Assembly (NCBI GenBank): GCA_964386435.1 | Contig: CAYLSV010000006.1 | Coordinates: forward strand, 1 to 64,000 | DNA from: CAYLSV01 sp964386435 | Lineage (GTDB): Bacteria > Planctomycetota > Phycisphaerae > Tepidisphaerales > Tepidisphaeraceae | Direction of reading: 5' to 3' | DNA length: 64,000 bases | In this document: positions 41,369-49,303 of the stretch, one piece after another | How the letters are laid out: each line of letters opens with the position of its first letter | Numbering within the stretch: the stretch's first letter is position 1 | Notes under the pieces: model-generated | What the model was told of the DNA's origin: nothing | Databases searched by the model: none | What the model saw: the letters and a program-made list of their open reading frames with translations, nothing else | Translations under genes and position numbers: made by a program

Positions 41369-41992
41369 TTACACCAAGGCTGACCGCTGTGTTCGATCTT
41401 TTCCCGCAAAAGCGGCGAAAATCGACGAACTCGGCGGCGGCAACGTCTGGCCGAAGTTGCCCCGCAGGATGCCGAAGTCAGCAAGGTTCACCGTGCCGTC
41501 GTAGTTGAAGTCGCCGGTGGCGAACGTGCCCGGCTCGCCGAACCCGGCGCGGAGTCGGCCGAAGTCGGCGAGGTTCACCGTGCGGTCACGGTTGGCGTCG
41601 GCGGCGAGGACGAAGAAGTCGAGCACCGCCGGGCCAACCGATGCGTTGCCGCTCGTGTCCGTCACCGCCCCGGCCGCCACCGTCGCCTCATAGTTGCCGT
41701 CCGGCAACGGCCCGAAGTTGGCGGTGTCGTAGACCAAGTCGAACGCCCGGCTCGGCGTCACCTCGATGACCGAGAACCGCGCCGCCGGCAGCACGGCGTC
41801 TGTCGTCAGGTTCCGCACCGTCACGTCGGTCGCCGTGAATGTCGCCGCCTCGATCTGCTCATCGAAGTCGACGCCAATCGCCTGGCGGTCCTGGAAAAAG
41901 AACCGAAGCTCGTCCACCGCCGGCGGACGCAGATCGCCGCCGCAGCAACTGAGCAGGCGGCGGTCTTCCAAAGGTTCGAGAGTCGGGTTCAT
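41369..41992 (-). CDS. Small LEPxxxRLL protein with Ig-like domain and dockerin-like repeats
   Basis: 207 residues. TLEPLEDRRLLS at residues 4-15, then an Ig-like domain (VDFDEQIEAATFTATDVTV) and paired repeats NLADFGRLRAGFG and NLADFGILRGNFG with DANRD and DFNYDG calcium-loop-like segments. It is a minimal version of its two neighbours and is linked to the upstream gene by a 3-nt gap, with GAGGTGA as ribosome binding site inside that gene's end. Probably secreted; no catalytic domain. Confidence 0.8.
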   Translation of the reverse strand: MNPTLEPLEDRRLLSCCGGDLRPPAVDELRFFFQDRQAIGVDFDEQIEAATFTATDVTVRNLTTDAVLPAARFSVIEVTPSRAFDLVYDTANFGPLPDGNYEATVAAGAVTDTSGNASVGPAVLDFFVLAADANRDRTVNLADFGRLRAGFGEPGTFATGDFNYDGTVNLADFGILRGNFGQTLPPPSSSIFAAFAGKDRTQRSALV

Positions 41993-41995
41993 GAT

Positions 41996-44419
41996 TCACC
42001 TCGCGAAAATGCCCGACGCCACGCCCCGCCGCGTCATGCCGCCGAAAAACAGCGACGGTGCCGCGGCCATCGGCGGCGGCACGGTGTCGCCGAAGTTCGC
42101 CCGCAGGATGCCGAAGTCGGCGAGGTTCACCACGCCGTCGTAGTTGAAGTCGGCCTCGCTGAACAACGGGTCGTCCGCCCGGCCGAAGTTCGCCCGCAGC
42201 GCCCCGAAGTCGGCCAGGTTCACCGTTCGGTTGCGGTCGGCATCGCCGGGCAGCCAGAAGAAATTCACGGCCGGGGCACCCTCCAGCGCGTTTTCCGCGG
42301 CGTCGATGATGCCGGCGTTGTTGAGTGTCGCCTCATAGTTCCCCGGCGGCGTCTGCACGGCATCGAGCGCGAATGTCGCCGTTCTGGCCAGGCTGTCGTA
42401 GATCACCGTCGCCCCGACGATTGGCAGAAAAATGTTGGTGTCGACGTCCCGCAGCCGCAGATCCAGCACGTCGACGCTCGGCCCGACGTCTTCGCTGAAC
42501 TCGAAGATAACGGCCAGTTGTTGCTCGAACTCGAACGCCGTGGCCACGACGGTCGGGTTGATGATGTCGTTGGTGCTGTCGAACTCGGTGGAGCCGGCGT
42601 CGGCCAGGCCGCCGATGATGCGGGCGAACGGGTTGTCGCGTTGATCGAAGCTCAGCGGCTGGTCGTCGCCGCCGCCGAGGCGGTTGTTGAAGCCGGGATC
42701 AACGGCCAGGGCGTTGGTGCCGATGTCGATCGCCGGGCTGGTCGACAACGGCGGCTGGGTGCGCGTCCGGCCGCCGTAGGCGTCGAGCGGGGAGAGGTTG
42801 GGCGTGTCGGAGAAGACGTCGCCGCCGCTGGGCGTGGCCGGGGTGAGGCCGATGCCGAGCAGGTTGCCGCCGAAGCTGCCGATGGCCGCGTCGACGGCCC
42901 CGGTGTCGCCCACCGGCCGCGAGACGTCGGCGTCGCCGGAGACGTTGCCCGAGACGATCGAGTTGGCGAACGCCACCTCGGCGAGGTCGAGGTTGGCGAC
43001 GGTCGCCTGCGCCGTGAGGCCGCCGGTGCCGTTGGGGTCGGTGGCGGTGTTCTCGGTGATCGTCGCGTGGATGAACAGCGCGTCGACCTCGGCCGCCCCG
43101 CGGTCGGCGCCCGTCAGCGGGTTGCCAAACGCATCGGTGGTCCGCCCCGCCGCGGTCAGATCGATGCCGCCGCGGGTGCCGGCGGCGTTCTGGCTGACGA
43201 TCGAGTTCACCACCGTCACCGGCACCGCCACGTCGTCGGCCGCCGAGCCGGGCAACGGCGCGTCGGGGCTGGCGATGACCGAGAAGCCGCCGCCGAAGCT
43301 CAGGCCGTTGGGGTTAATCGCCGAGTTTTCGGAAATTTCCGAGCGATCAATGAACAACGCGGTGCCGTTGCCGCCCTGCAGGACGAACCCGCCGCCGCTG
43401 GCGTCAATGCCAACGGCCCGGTTGTCGATGATGCGGGCCTGCACCAGATTCGCCGCCGCGTCGACGGCGAAGAACCCGCCGCCGATGCGGGCGACGTTGC
43501 TGTCGACGCGGGTGCGGATCAGGTCCAGACTGGCCGGCGCGATCGGCGACCGCGTCGCCCCGCCGCCACCGCCGGCCATCGCCGCCGAGATGTCCGGGTC
43601 GATGGCCGCCACGCCGGTCGAGCCGTCGACGAGGAACAAGCCGCCGCCGAAGTCGGCGCTGTTGCCTTCGATCGAGAAGTTCTCGAAGCGGGCCCGGTTC
43701 CAGACGTACGCCCCGCCGCCTTGGCTGCCGGGGCCGCCGGCCTCGTTGTTGAGAATCGTGCCGCCCGAGGTCGAGAGGCTGCCGCCGGGCAGGATGAAGA
43801 TCGCCCCGCCGACGGCAATCTCGCCGGCCGGCGCGGTGGCCGGTTCGGACGCGTTGTTCAGCTCGATGGTGCTCTCGATGACGACCACGTCGCCGGGCAT
43901 GCGAATCGCCCCGCCGTCGGCCGCCCGGTTGTTGGCCAGGCGCGAGCCGTCGAGCGTGAGCGTCGAGCCGACGCCGTTGGGGCCGGGCTCGCCGAAGGCG
44001 GCGGCATAGATCGAGCCGCCGTCGTTGCCACGGCCGTCGGACGCGACGCCGGCGAAGCCGTTCACCAGCTCCATCCGCTCGAGCGTCAGACTCGTCGGCC
44101 CGTTGATGCGAAAGTGTCGCGAGTTGAACGCGGCATCGATCCGCAGACCGGTTGCCGGGGGCGAGAGCGTCAGGTCGTCGCTGACCACAAGCTCGCCGCC
44201 GGTGAGGTCGATGGTCTGCTTCGTATCGAACAAGCTGGAGAACGCGATCACGTCGTTGCTGCCCGCGGCGTTGGCCTGGGCGACGGCCTCGCGAAGGGTG
44301 GTCACGCCGTCGTTCGGGTTCACCACGTCGAGCGTGCTGTCGACGGTGAACGTCGCGAGCAGCCGGCGGGATTCGAGCGGCTCGAGTAAAGCCGGGGGGC
44401 GGGAGGGGTTGTCGTGCAT
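41996..44419 (-). CDS. LEPxxxRLL parallel beta-helix protein (CSLREA-like) with dockerin-like repeats
   Basis: 807 residues. LLEPLESRRLLATFTVDSTLD, then TTLREAVAQANA, the CSLREA-type opening of choice-of-anchor Q beta-helix proteins. Residues about 60-560 show parallel beta-helix turns with many GGG-I/F and N-x-A repeats. An Ig-like domain (FEFSEDVGPSVDVLDLRL) and two repeats NLADFGALRANFG and NLADFGILRANFG follow. ATG 44419 is chosen so that LEPLESRRLL lies 10 residues in; the open frame extends upstream into the divergent gene. A surface adhesin or polysaccharide-binding role is inferred. Confidence 0.82.
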   Translation of the reverse strand: MHDNPSRPPALLEPLESRRLLATFTVDSTLDVVNPNDGVTTLREAVAQANAAGSNDVIAFSSLFDTKQTIDLTGGELVVSDDLTLSPPATGLRIDAAFNSRHFRINGPTSLTLERMELVNGFAGVASDGRGNDGGSIYAAAFGEPGPNGVGSTLTLDGSRLANNRAADGGAIRMPGDVVVIESTIELNNASEPATAPAGEIAVGGAIFILPGGSLSTSGGTILNNEAGGPGSQGGGAYVWNRARFENFSIEGNSADFGGGLFLVDGSTGVAAIDPDISAAMAGGGGGATRSPIAPASLDLIRTRVDSNVARIGGGFFAVDAAANLVQARIIDNRAVGIDASGGGFVLQGGNGTALFIDRSEISENSAINPNGLSFGGGFSVIASPDAPLPGSAADDVAVPVTVVNSIVSQNAAGTRGGIDLTAAGRTTDAFGNPLTGADRGAAEVDALFIHATITENTATDPNGTGGLTAQATVANLDLAEVAFANSIVSGNVSGDADVSRPVGDTGAVDAAIGSFGGNLLGIGLTPATPSGGDVFSDTPNLSPLDAYGGRTRTQPPLSTSPAIDIGTNALAVDPGFNNRLGGGDDQPLSFDQRDNPFARIIGGLADAGSTEFDSTNDIINPTVVATAFEFEQQLAVIFEFSEDVGPSVDVLDLRLRDVDTNIFLPIVGATVIYDSLARTATFALDAVQTPPGNYEATLNNAGIIDAAENALEGAPAVNFFWLPGDADRNRTVNLADFGALRANFGRADDPLFSEADFNYDGVVNLADFGILRANFGDTVPPPMAAAPSLFFGGMTRRGVASGIFAR

Positions 44420-44582
44420 TTTCGGTCCGGTCGGTTGGTGGCCGGTCAACCTAATCTGACGCCGCCGCGGCGGGAAGCGTGATCCGATAAAAGTTGTGCG
44501 ACTGTTCGCCGTGTCCGCCAGCTCCGGGTGTGTCGGTGGTAACGGTTGTGCAACGGCGGGTCGGGCTGGGAATGATGAGGGC

Positions 44583-45303
44583 GTGGGCGACGCCGCCAAC
44601 ATCCCGGCCGAGGGCGTGTTGCTGTGCGAGTCGTGCGGGTACGCGCTGCAGGGGTTGCCCGAGGGCGGCCGTTGCCCGGAGTGCGGGACGCCGATCGCCG
44701 ACAGCGCCCGACCGAGCCGGGGGCCGACGCGGTTCGAGCAGAAGCCAAGCGTCGTGACGTTGCTGCGGACAGCGGCAACGTCGGTCGTGCGGCCGGTGGC
44801 ATTTTTCAAACAGTTGCAGTCACGGCCCGGCGAGGTGGTGCGGCGGCGGGCGCGGTGGTTCCGATGGCTGCACGTCATGGTCATCGCCCTGCTCGCCGCC
44901 GCGGCGCTGCTGACGCACGCGCGGCTCATGGGCCTGATCAACTGGCTGCCGGGCGGCTGGCTCTACCCGGCCGGCGGGCTGCTGGTGCCGATCCTGGGGT
45001 TGACGCTGCTCGGGTTGCTGTGGTGCGTGACGGTGCTGACGGCGTGGGAGGCCGCCCACCGCGGGCTGCGGCTGCCGGCGGCGTCGCGGCCTGACCTACC
45101 TGCTGCCCGGCGGGCTGCTGGTCACGCTCATCGTCGCGGCCACGGTCGGCACCTATGCCACGCTGTTCCTCACCGGCCGCACCGACTTCGGCAGCGTCGG
45201 CTACTACCTCTACACGCTCGCCGGGCAGGTGGTGCTGGGCGGCATCTACCTGTTCCTGACGTACTGGCGGGCGATGACCGGGCTGATGTACGCGACGCGA
45301 TGA
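44583..45303 (+). pseudogene. Zinc-ribbon membrane protein with a frameshift
   Basis: From GTG 44583: a zinc ribbon CESCGYALQGLPEGGRCPECG, then helices at HVMVIALLAAAALL and GLLVPILGLTLLGLLWCV. Near 45088 (GTCGCGGCCTGACC) the frame loses its protein character, while the +1 frame continues at once with LTYLLPGGLLVTLIVAA and ends YWRAMTGLMYATR at TGA 45303, a clean third and fourth helix. A one-base change therefore splits a single gene of about 240 codons; an assembly error is quite possible. AATGAT lies 6 nt before GTG 44583. Function unknown. Confidence 0.7.
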
Positions 45304-45323
45304 CGTGGTTCTAGCATCGCTGC

Positions 45324-46244
45324 GTGTTCACCGTCACCGCCACCGCGACCCGGACCCACGAGACGCCAAACCACCCTGAGCGGCCCGAACGGCTGGAGGC
45401 GGCGCTGGCGGGGTTAAATGAGGCCAAGGTGACGCCGGACCTCGACCTCGCCGAGCCGCCGGAGGACGTCGACGAATTGATCCGCCTGATCCACCCGCAG
45501 CGGCATCTGGACGAAGTCTGGGCGGCGTGCAAAAACGGCGTGCCGCTGGACGCCGACACCGACGCCGACCCGGCCGCTTGGTCGGCCGCCCGCTTGGCCG
45601 TCGGGGCGACGGCGCGGGCGGTGGAGAAGGCACTGGGCGGGGCCGACCGCGCCCTTGTCGTCACCCGGCCGCCGGGCCACCACGCCGAGCCGACGCGGGC
45701 GATGGGGTTCTGCTACTTCAACCAGATCGCCATCGCTGCGAAGCTCGCCCAGACCCGGTACAACCTTGGCCGCGTCGCCATCGTCGACATCGACGTCCAC
45801 CACGGCAACGGCACCCAAGCCGCCTTCTACGCCGACCCGTCGGTCCTGTTCATCTCCCTCCACGAGGACCCGGCCACCTGCTACCCCCACACCACCGGCC
45901 ATTCCGCCGAAACCGGCGCCGACGCTGGCCTCGGCTTCAACCTCAACCTCCCCCTCCCCGCCGGCACCGACGACGTCGGCTTCCTCGCCGTCCTGAGCGG
46001 TGATGCCCTGCCGCGGCTGCGGGAATTTGCTCCCGATTTGCTCCTGATCTCTGCCGGCTTCGACGCCCACCGTGACGACCCGCTGGCCCACCTGAACCTC
46101 ACCGCCGGCGGCTTCGGCCAAATCACTCGCGACCTGCTCACCGCGACCAACGTGCCGACCGTCAGCGTGCTCGAAGGCGGCTACCACCTTGATGCCCTGC
46201 GGGAAAGCGTCGCGGCGCACGCGGCGGCGCTTCATGCCGGCTAA
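45324..46244 (+). CDS. Histone-deacetylase-family protein
   Basis: 306 residues. RPPGHHAEPTRAMGFCYFN (catalytic His119/120), VDIDVHHGNGTQ (zinc ligands D157, H159) and SAGFDAHRDDP (D247), then EGGYH with the transition-state Tyr. It matches class II HDAC-like bacterial deacetylases (AcuC/AphA relatives), which act on acetyl-lysine, acetylpolyamines or small acetylated compounds. Start GTG 45324 with TAGCAT 6 nt upstream, so it has its own promoter despite lying 20 nt after the preceding gene. Substrate unknown. Confidence 0.95.
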   Translation: MFTVTATATRTHETPNHPERPERLEAALAGLNEAKVTPDLDLAEPPEDVDELIRLIHPQRHLDEVWAACKNGVPLDADTDADPAAWSAARLAVGATARAVEKALGGADRALVVTRPPGHHAEPTRAMGFCYFNQIAIAAKLAQTRYNLGRVAIVDIDVHHGNGTQAAFYADPSVLFISLHEDPATCYPHTTGHSAETGADAGLGFNLNLPLPAGTDDVGFLAVLSGDALPRLREFAPDLLLISAGFDAHRDDPLAHLNLTAGGFGQITRDLLTATNVPTVSVLEGGYHLDALRESVAAHAAALHAG

Positions 46245-46253
46245 GCGTCTGCT

Positions 46254-46901
46254 CTACGGATCCGTCGGCCGCTGGATGGTCGGCCAGACGGCAACCGTCG
46301 CGAGGGTGTGGCCGATGCGTTCGGTGATCGGCACCGTGCGGACCTGACGGAAGCCGGCGAGGACTTCCTTCGTCGCCAGCACGTCCTCGAAGAGTTCGAG
46401 GTCCTTGGCGAGGACGTCGGCGTTGCTGTTGAACACGACGAGCACGAGGGCCGCTTGACGGATCGGCGTCTCGGCCTCCATCTTCTTGAGGTCCTTCACC
46501 ACGGCCTGCCGCCACTGGGCCCCGTAGCTGCGGTGCGGGCGGTTGCCCTCGGCGTACTGCTTGGCGATCTTGATCTCGAGCCACAGGCCCTGCTCGGGGC
46601 CGACGGTGTTGGGCGGGTCGAACAGTGTCGGCGGCCGGCTGTCGAGCCGCAGCGGCGAACCTGGCGGCGTGAGGACCAGATCGCACCGCTGGCGGTTGTT
46701 GAGCTTGCGGCCGACGGTCGACGGGTAATGCACCTCGCGGGCCACCTCGTACCCACCCAGCCCGGCGGCGAGGACGTCGTGGAGTTCGACTTCCTTCATC
46801 GAGTCGAGGCCGTAGACGGCCTGCTCAAGTTGCAAGTCGTCTTCCCGCTGCTTCAGCGCCGCGTGCAAAGCGTCGGCGAGCACGTCGTGACTCCAATCCA
46901 C
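46254..46901 (-). CDS. PD-(D/E)XK-like nuclease-fold protein
   Basis: About 215 residues. RCDLVLTP and, about 45 residues on, LWLEIKIAKQY form the D...ExK pattern of the PD-(D/E)XK nuclease superfamily; further features are a conserved YGAQWRQAVVKDLKKM helix and LVLVVFNSN strand. There is no methylase or helicase nearby, so it is not an obvious restriction system. GTG 46901 is chosen because TACGCT lies exactly 6 nt upstream; TTG 46907 would add two residues. Could be a repair or solitary nuclease, or a non-catalytic relative. Confidence 0.7.
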   Translation of the reverse strand: MDWSHDVLADALHAALKQREDDLQLEQAVYGLDSMKEVELHDVLAAGLGGYEVAREVHYPSTVGRKLNNRQRCDLVLTPPGSPLRLDSRPPTLFDPPNTVGPEQGLWLEIKIAKQYAEGNRPHRSYGAQWRQAVVKDLKKMEAETPIRQAALVLVVFNSNADVLAKDLELFEDVLATKEVLAGFRQVRTVPITERIGHTLATVAVWPTIQRPTDP

Positions 46902-46920
46902 GGGCAAAGCGTACGCCGGA

Positions 46921-47814
46921 TCAGCGGTTGCCGAGGGCGCCGTCGGGAAGCGGCGGGATGGTCAACACGGTGCCGGGGCGGAGGCGGCCGGGGTCGTTGC
47001 CGATGGTGGCACGGTTGGCGTCGTAGATGTCGCGCCACAGGAACGCCTTGCCGTAGCGGGCCAAAGCGATGTCGGAAAGGGTGTCGCCCTCGGCGACGCG
47101 GTACTGGCGAACGGGATCGATCGCCCGCTCGACCGTCGTGGTGCTGCCGACGCGGCCTTGGGCACCGCTGGTCAGCTCCGCCTCGGTGGGCAGGATGATC
47201 GTCATGCCCGGCCGCAGGCGGCGGGGATCAACGTCGGGGTTGGCCCGCATCAGGGCCTGCCAACGCTTCTCGTCGCCGAGCTCTCGGCGAGCGATGCTGC
47301 TGAAGCTGTCGCCCTGCTGCACCGTGTACGTCCGCGGCCCGCTGGCGAGCGGCGTCGGCTCGATCGGCGGCCGCGAGGCGTTGCCCGTGGGTGCCGGGTC
47401 GTCATCCAGCGGCGGGCGGGTGATCAGCGGCGGCTCGTCGCCCCCGGCCCCGCCGTAAATTTGATCCCAATAATCGGTCGCACCAGCGTCGGCATACGTC
47501 GGCGTGGCGGCCGGGCCGTCGTCAAACATGCCGGCCCCCGGCTCGGGCTCGTCGGCCGTCAAATCCAGCACCGGGCCGCGGTCGTCGTCGATGGGCGGCG
47601 TCGGGCTCGTCTCGGTCACCACCAGCGGCGGCGGGTTATCGTCCACCACCGGCTCCTCCGGCGTCACCAGGTCCGTCGGCTCCTCCCCGTCGGCCGCCAG
47701 ATCCCGCCCACCGTCGTTGCCGACAAGCTGCAGCACGGCGTAGAGGGCAAGGAACAACACCAGCACCGCAACGATGCTGAGGACGATCTGGAGCGTGTTG
47801 CGCTGGATTCGCAT
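46921..47814 (-). CDS. Membrane-anchored protein with two LysM domains
   Basis: 297 residues. One N-terminal helix (LQIVLSIVAVLVLFLALYAVL), an acidic Pro-rich linker (about 35-165), then two LysM domains, TYTVQQGDSFSSIARRELG at about 172 and QYRVAEGDTLSDIALARYG at about 240, each about 50 residues and binding glycan strands of peptidoglycan. The layout would span from membrane to cell wall. A weak TATACT lies about 40 nt upstream of ATG 47814. No catalytic domain. Confidence 0.9.
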   Translation of the reverse strand: MRIQRNTLQIVLSIVAVLVLFLALYAVLQLVGNDGGRDLAADGEEPTDLVTPEEPVVDDNPPPLVVTETSPTPPIDDDRGPVLDLTADEPEPGAGMFDDGPAATPTYADAGATDYWDQIYGGAGGDEPPLITRPPLDDDPAPTGNASRPPIEPTPLASGPRTYTVQQGDSFSSIARRELGDEKRWQALMRANPDVDPRRLRPGMTIILPTEAELTSGAQGRVGSTTTVERAIDPVRQYRVAEGDTLSDIALARYGKAFLWRDIYDANRATIGNDPGRLRPGTVLTIPPLPDGALGNR

Positions 47815-47910
47815 TAGGGTTCACGCGCCGGCACGGCACGCCTTTGACAGAGTATACCGCGGCGGACCCGGAACGAGGTACGGGCGTTCTGCGGGTGACA
47901 GCGGGTGGTT

Positions 47911-48005
47911 GTTATTTGTTCTTTGTCCTTCGTTCTTTGTCCCTGGTAATCTGCCTGAGCCGTCAGCGGGGCGAAGTAGATGACAAAGGACAAAGAACAA
48001 ATAAC
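47911..48005. repeat. Low-complexity palindrome (family D)
   Basis: GTTATTTGTTCTTTGTCCTT (47911-47930) is exactly complementary to 47986-48005; outer and inner TTGTTCTT-like runs extend the pairing. The spacer is 55 nt. It is AT-rich and lies just after the stop of the DUF1501 gene, so it may end that operon. The gap 47815-48026 otherwise holds no gene. Confidence 0.88.
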
Positions 48006-48026
48006 TAAGAACCAAGAACAACCAAC

Positions 48027-49286
48027 TCACAGCAACGGCAAGTGCTCGTACTTGCCCTTGAGCACCGCGCTGCTGTCGCTGTTAAGCCAGTTGTCGAGCA
48101 GGGTGGCGTAGACGCGGCGGAAGTCGACGGTGTGGGCGAGGTCGCCGCGGATTTGATCGTCCTCGGCCAGCGACGGCGGGGCACCGAACTGGCCGCCCTG
48201 GACGGCGGGGCCGACGACGAACATCGGGCCGGCCGCGCCGTGGTCGGTGCCTTGGGAATCGTTCTGCCCCACCCGGCGGCCGAATTCGCTGAAGACCATG
48301 GTCGTCACCTTGCTGCTGAGCTTTTTGGCGTCGAGGTCCTCGTAGAACGCGGCGATCGAGTCGCTGACCTGGCGGAGCAGGTTTTCGTGGTTCTGCACCT
48401 GGTTGGCGTGCGTGTCGAAGCCGCCGATCTGGCAGTAGAAGACGCGGGTGCCGAAGTTGCCGCTGATGATGCGGGCGATGAGCTTCAACCGGTCGCCGAG
48501 CCCGGTGGGGTAGGTCGCCTCGGCCGTGTAGCTTTCGGCCACCTTGCGGATCTGGTCGGCGCTGACGATCGCGTTGTTCGCTTGGCGGGCGAAGTAATCG
48601 AGCTTCGGGTCGGCGTACTCGCCGCCGGCCATCTCGCGGATGATCGAGTCTTCCAGCTCGCGGTCGAAGTTTGTCGAGTCGTCGAACCGCAGACCGAAGT
48701 CGCTGAGGCGGTTGATGCTCGGCGTCGGCGGGCCGTCGGTAACAAGGGCTTGGGGCACCTCGTCGCCGATGTTGACGGCCGAGAGTGCCCCCGGCTGGGT
48801 GCCGCGGGCCATGTGGTCGAGGTAGTGGCCGAGCCACCCTTTAGGGTCGCTGCGGCTGGGGTCGGCCGAATGCCAGACGGCCATCGACTCGAAGTGGCTG
48901 CGGTTGGGCTGGGGGTAGCCGGTGCCGTGGATGACGGCGAGGTGGCCCTGGTCGTACAGCTTCTTGAACGCCCCCATGCCGGGGTTGAGGGCGAAGCCGT
49001 CGCCGATGTCGTGGAGGCCGTGCTCGCCCGGCTTGAGGCCGACGCGGGGGCGGGCTTTGTGGTAGTCGTCGTTGCCCAGCGGGACGAGGGTGTTCAGGCC
49101 GTCGTTGCCGCCGGAGAGCTGCAGGACGACGAGGATGTTGTCGTTGGCCACCGGCGTGCCGACGGCTTGGTCGGCGAAGGCGAGCTTTGGCACCAGCGTC
49201 GGCACCGCCCCGCCGAGGCTGATCATGCCCAAACCGCCCAAACCGACCTTCAGAACATCGCGGCGTGAAGTGTTGTTACGTGGCAT
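48027..49286 (-). CDS. DUF1501 secreted protein
   Basis: 419 residues with a twin-arginine signal (SRRDVLKVGLGGLG). NILVVLQLSGGNDGLNTLVP, QIGGFDTHANQ, VFSEFGRRVGQN and TDHGAAGPMFVVG are the motifs of DUF1501, an alkaline-phosphatase/sulfatase-like fold common in planctomycetes. It follows the DUF1800 gene by 17 nt with a GGAG ribosome binding site (CTGGAGAACCCG before the ATG), a standard pair. Role unknown; surface polymer handling is suggested by family context. Confidence 0.92.
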   Translation of the reverse strand: MPRNNTSRRDVLKVGLGGLGMISLGGAVPTLVPKLAFADQAVGTPVANDNILVVLQLSGGNDGLNTLVPLGNDDYHKARPRVGLKPGEHGLHDIGDGFALNPGMGAFKKLYDQGHLAVIHGTGYPQPNRSHFESMAVWHSADPSRSDPKGWLGHYLDHMARGTQPGALSAVNIGDEVPQALVTDGPPTPSINRLSDFGLRFDDSTNFDRELEDSIIREMAGGEYADPKLDYFARQANNAIVSADQIRKVAESYTAEATYPTGLGDRLKLIARIISGNFGTRVFYCQIGGFDTHANQVQNHENLLRQVSDSIAAFYEDLDAKKLSSKVTTMVFSEFGRRVGQNDSQGTDHGAAGPMFVVGPAVQGGQFGAPPSLAEDDQIRGDLAHTVDFRRVYATLLDNWLNSDSSAVLKGKYEHLPLL

Positions 49287-49303
49287 CGGGTTCTCCAGGA
49301 GTT

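Noticed and set aside
38390..42240. Repeated DNA of the type GCCGAAGTCGGCCA every few hundred bases, CRISPR-like at first sight
   Set aside because: The repeats encode the LADFG motif of the dockerin-like tails, are imperfect and unevenly spaced, and lie within reading frames.
46254..46901. Restriction-modification system around the PD-(D/E)XK-like gene
   Set aside because: Neighbours are a deacetylase and a LysM protein; no methyltransferase or specificity subunit is present.
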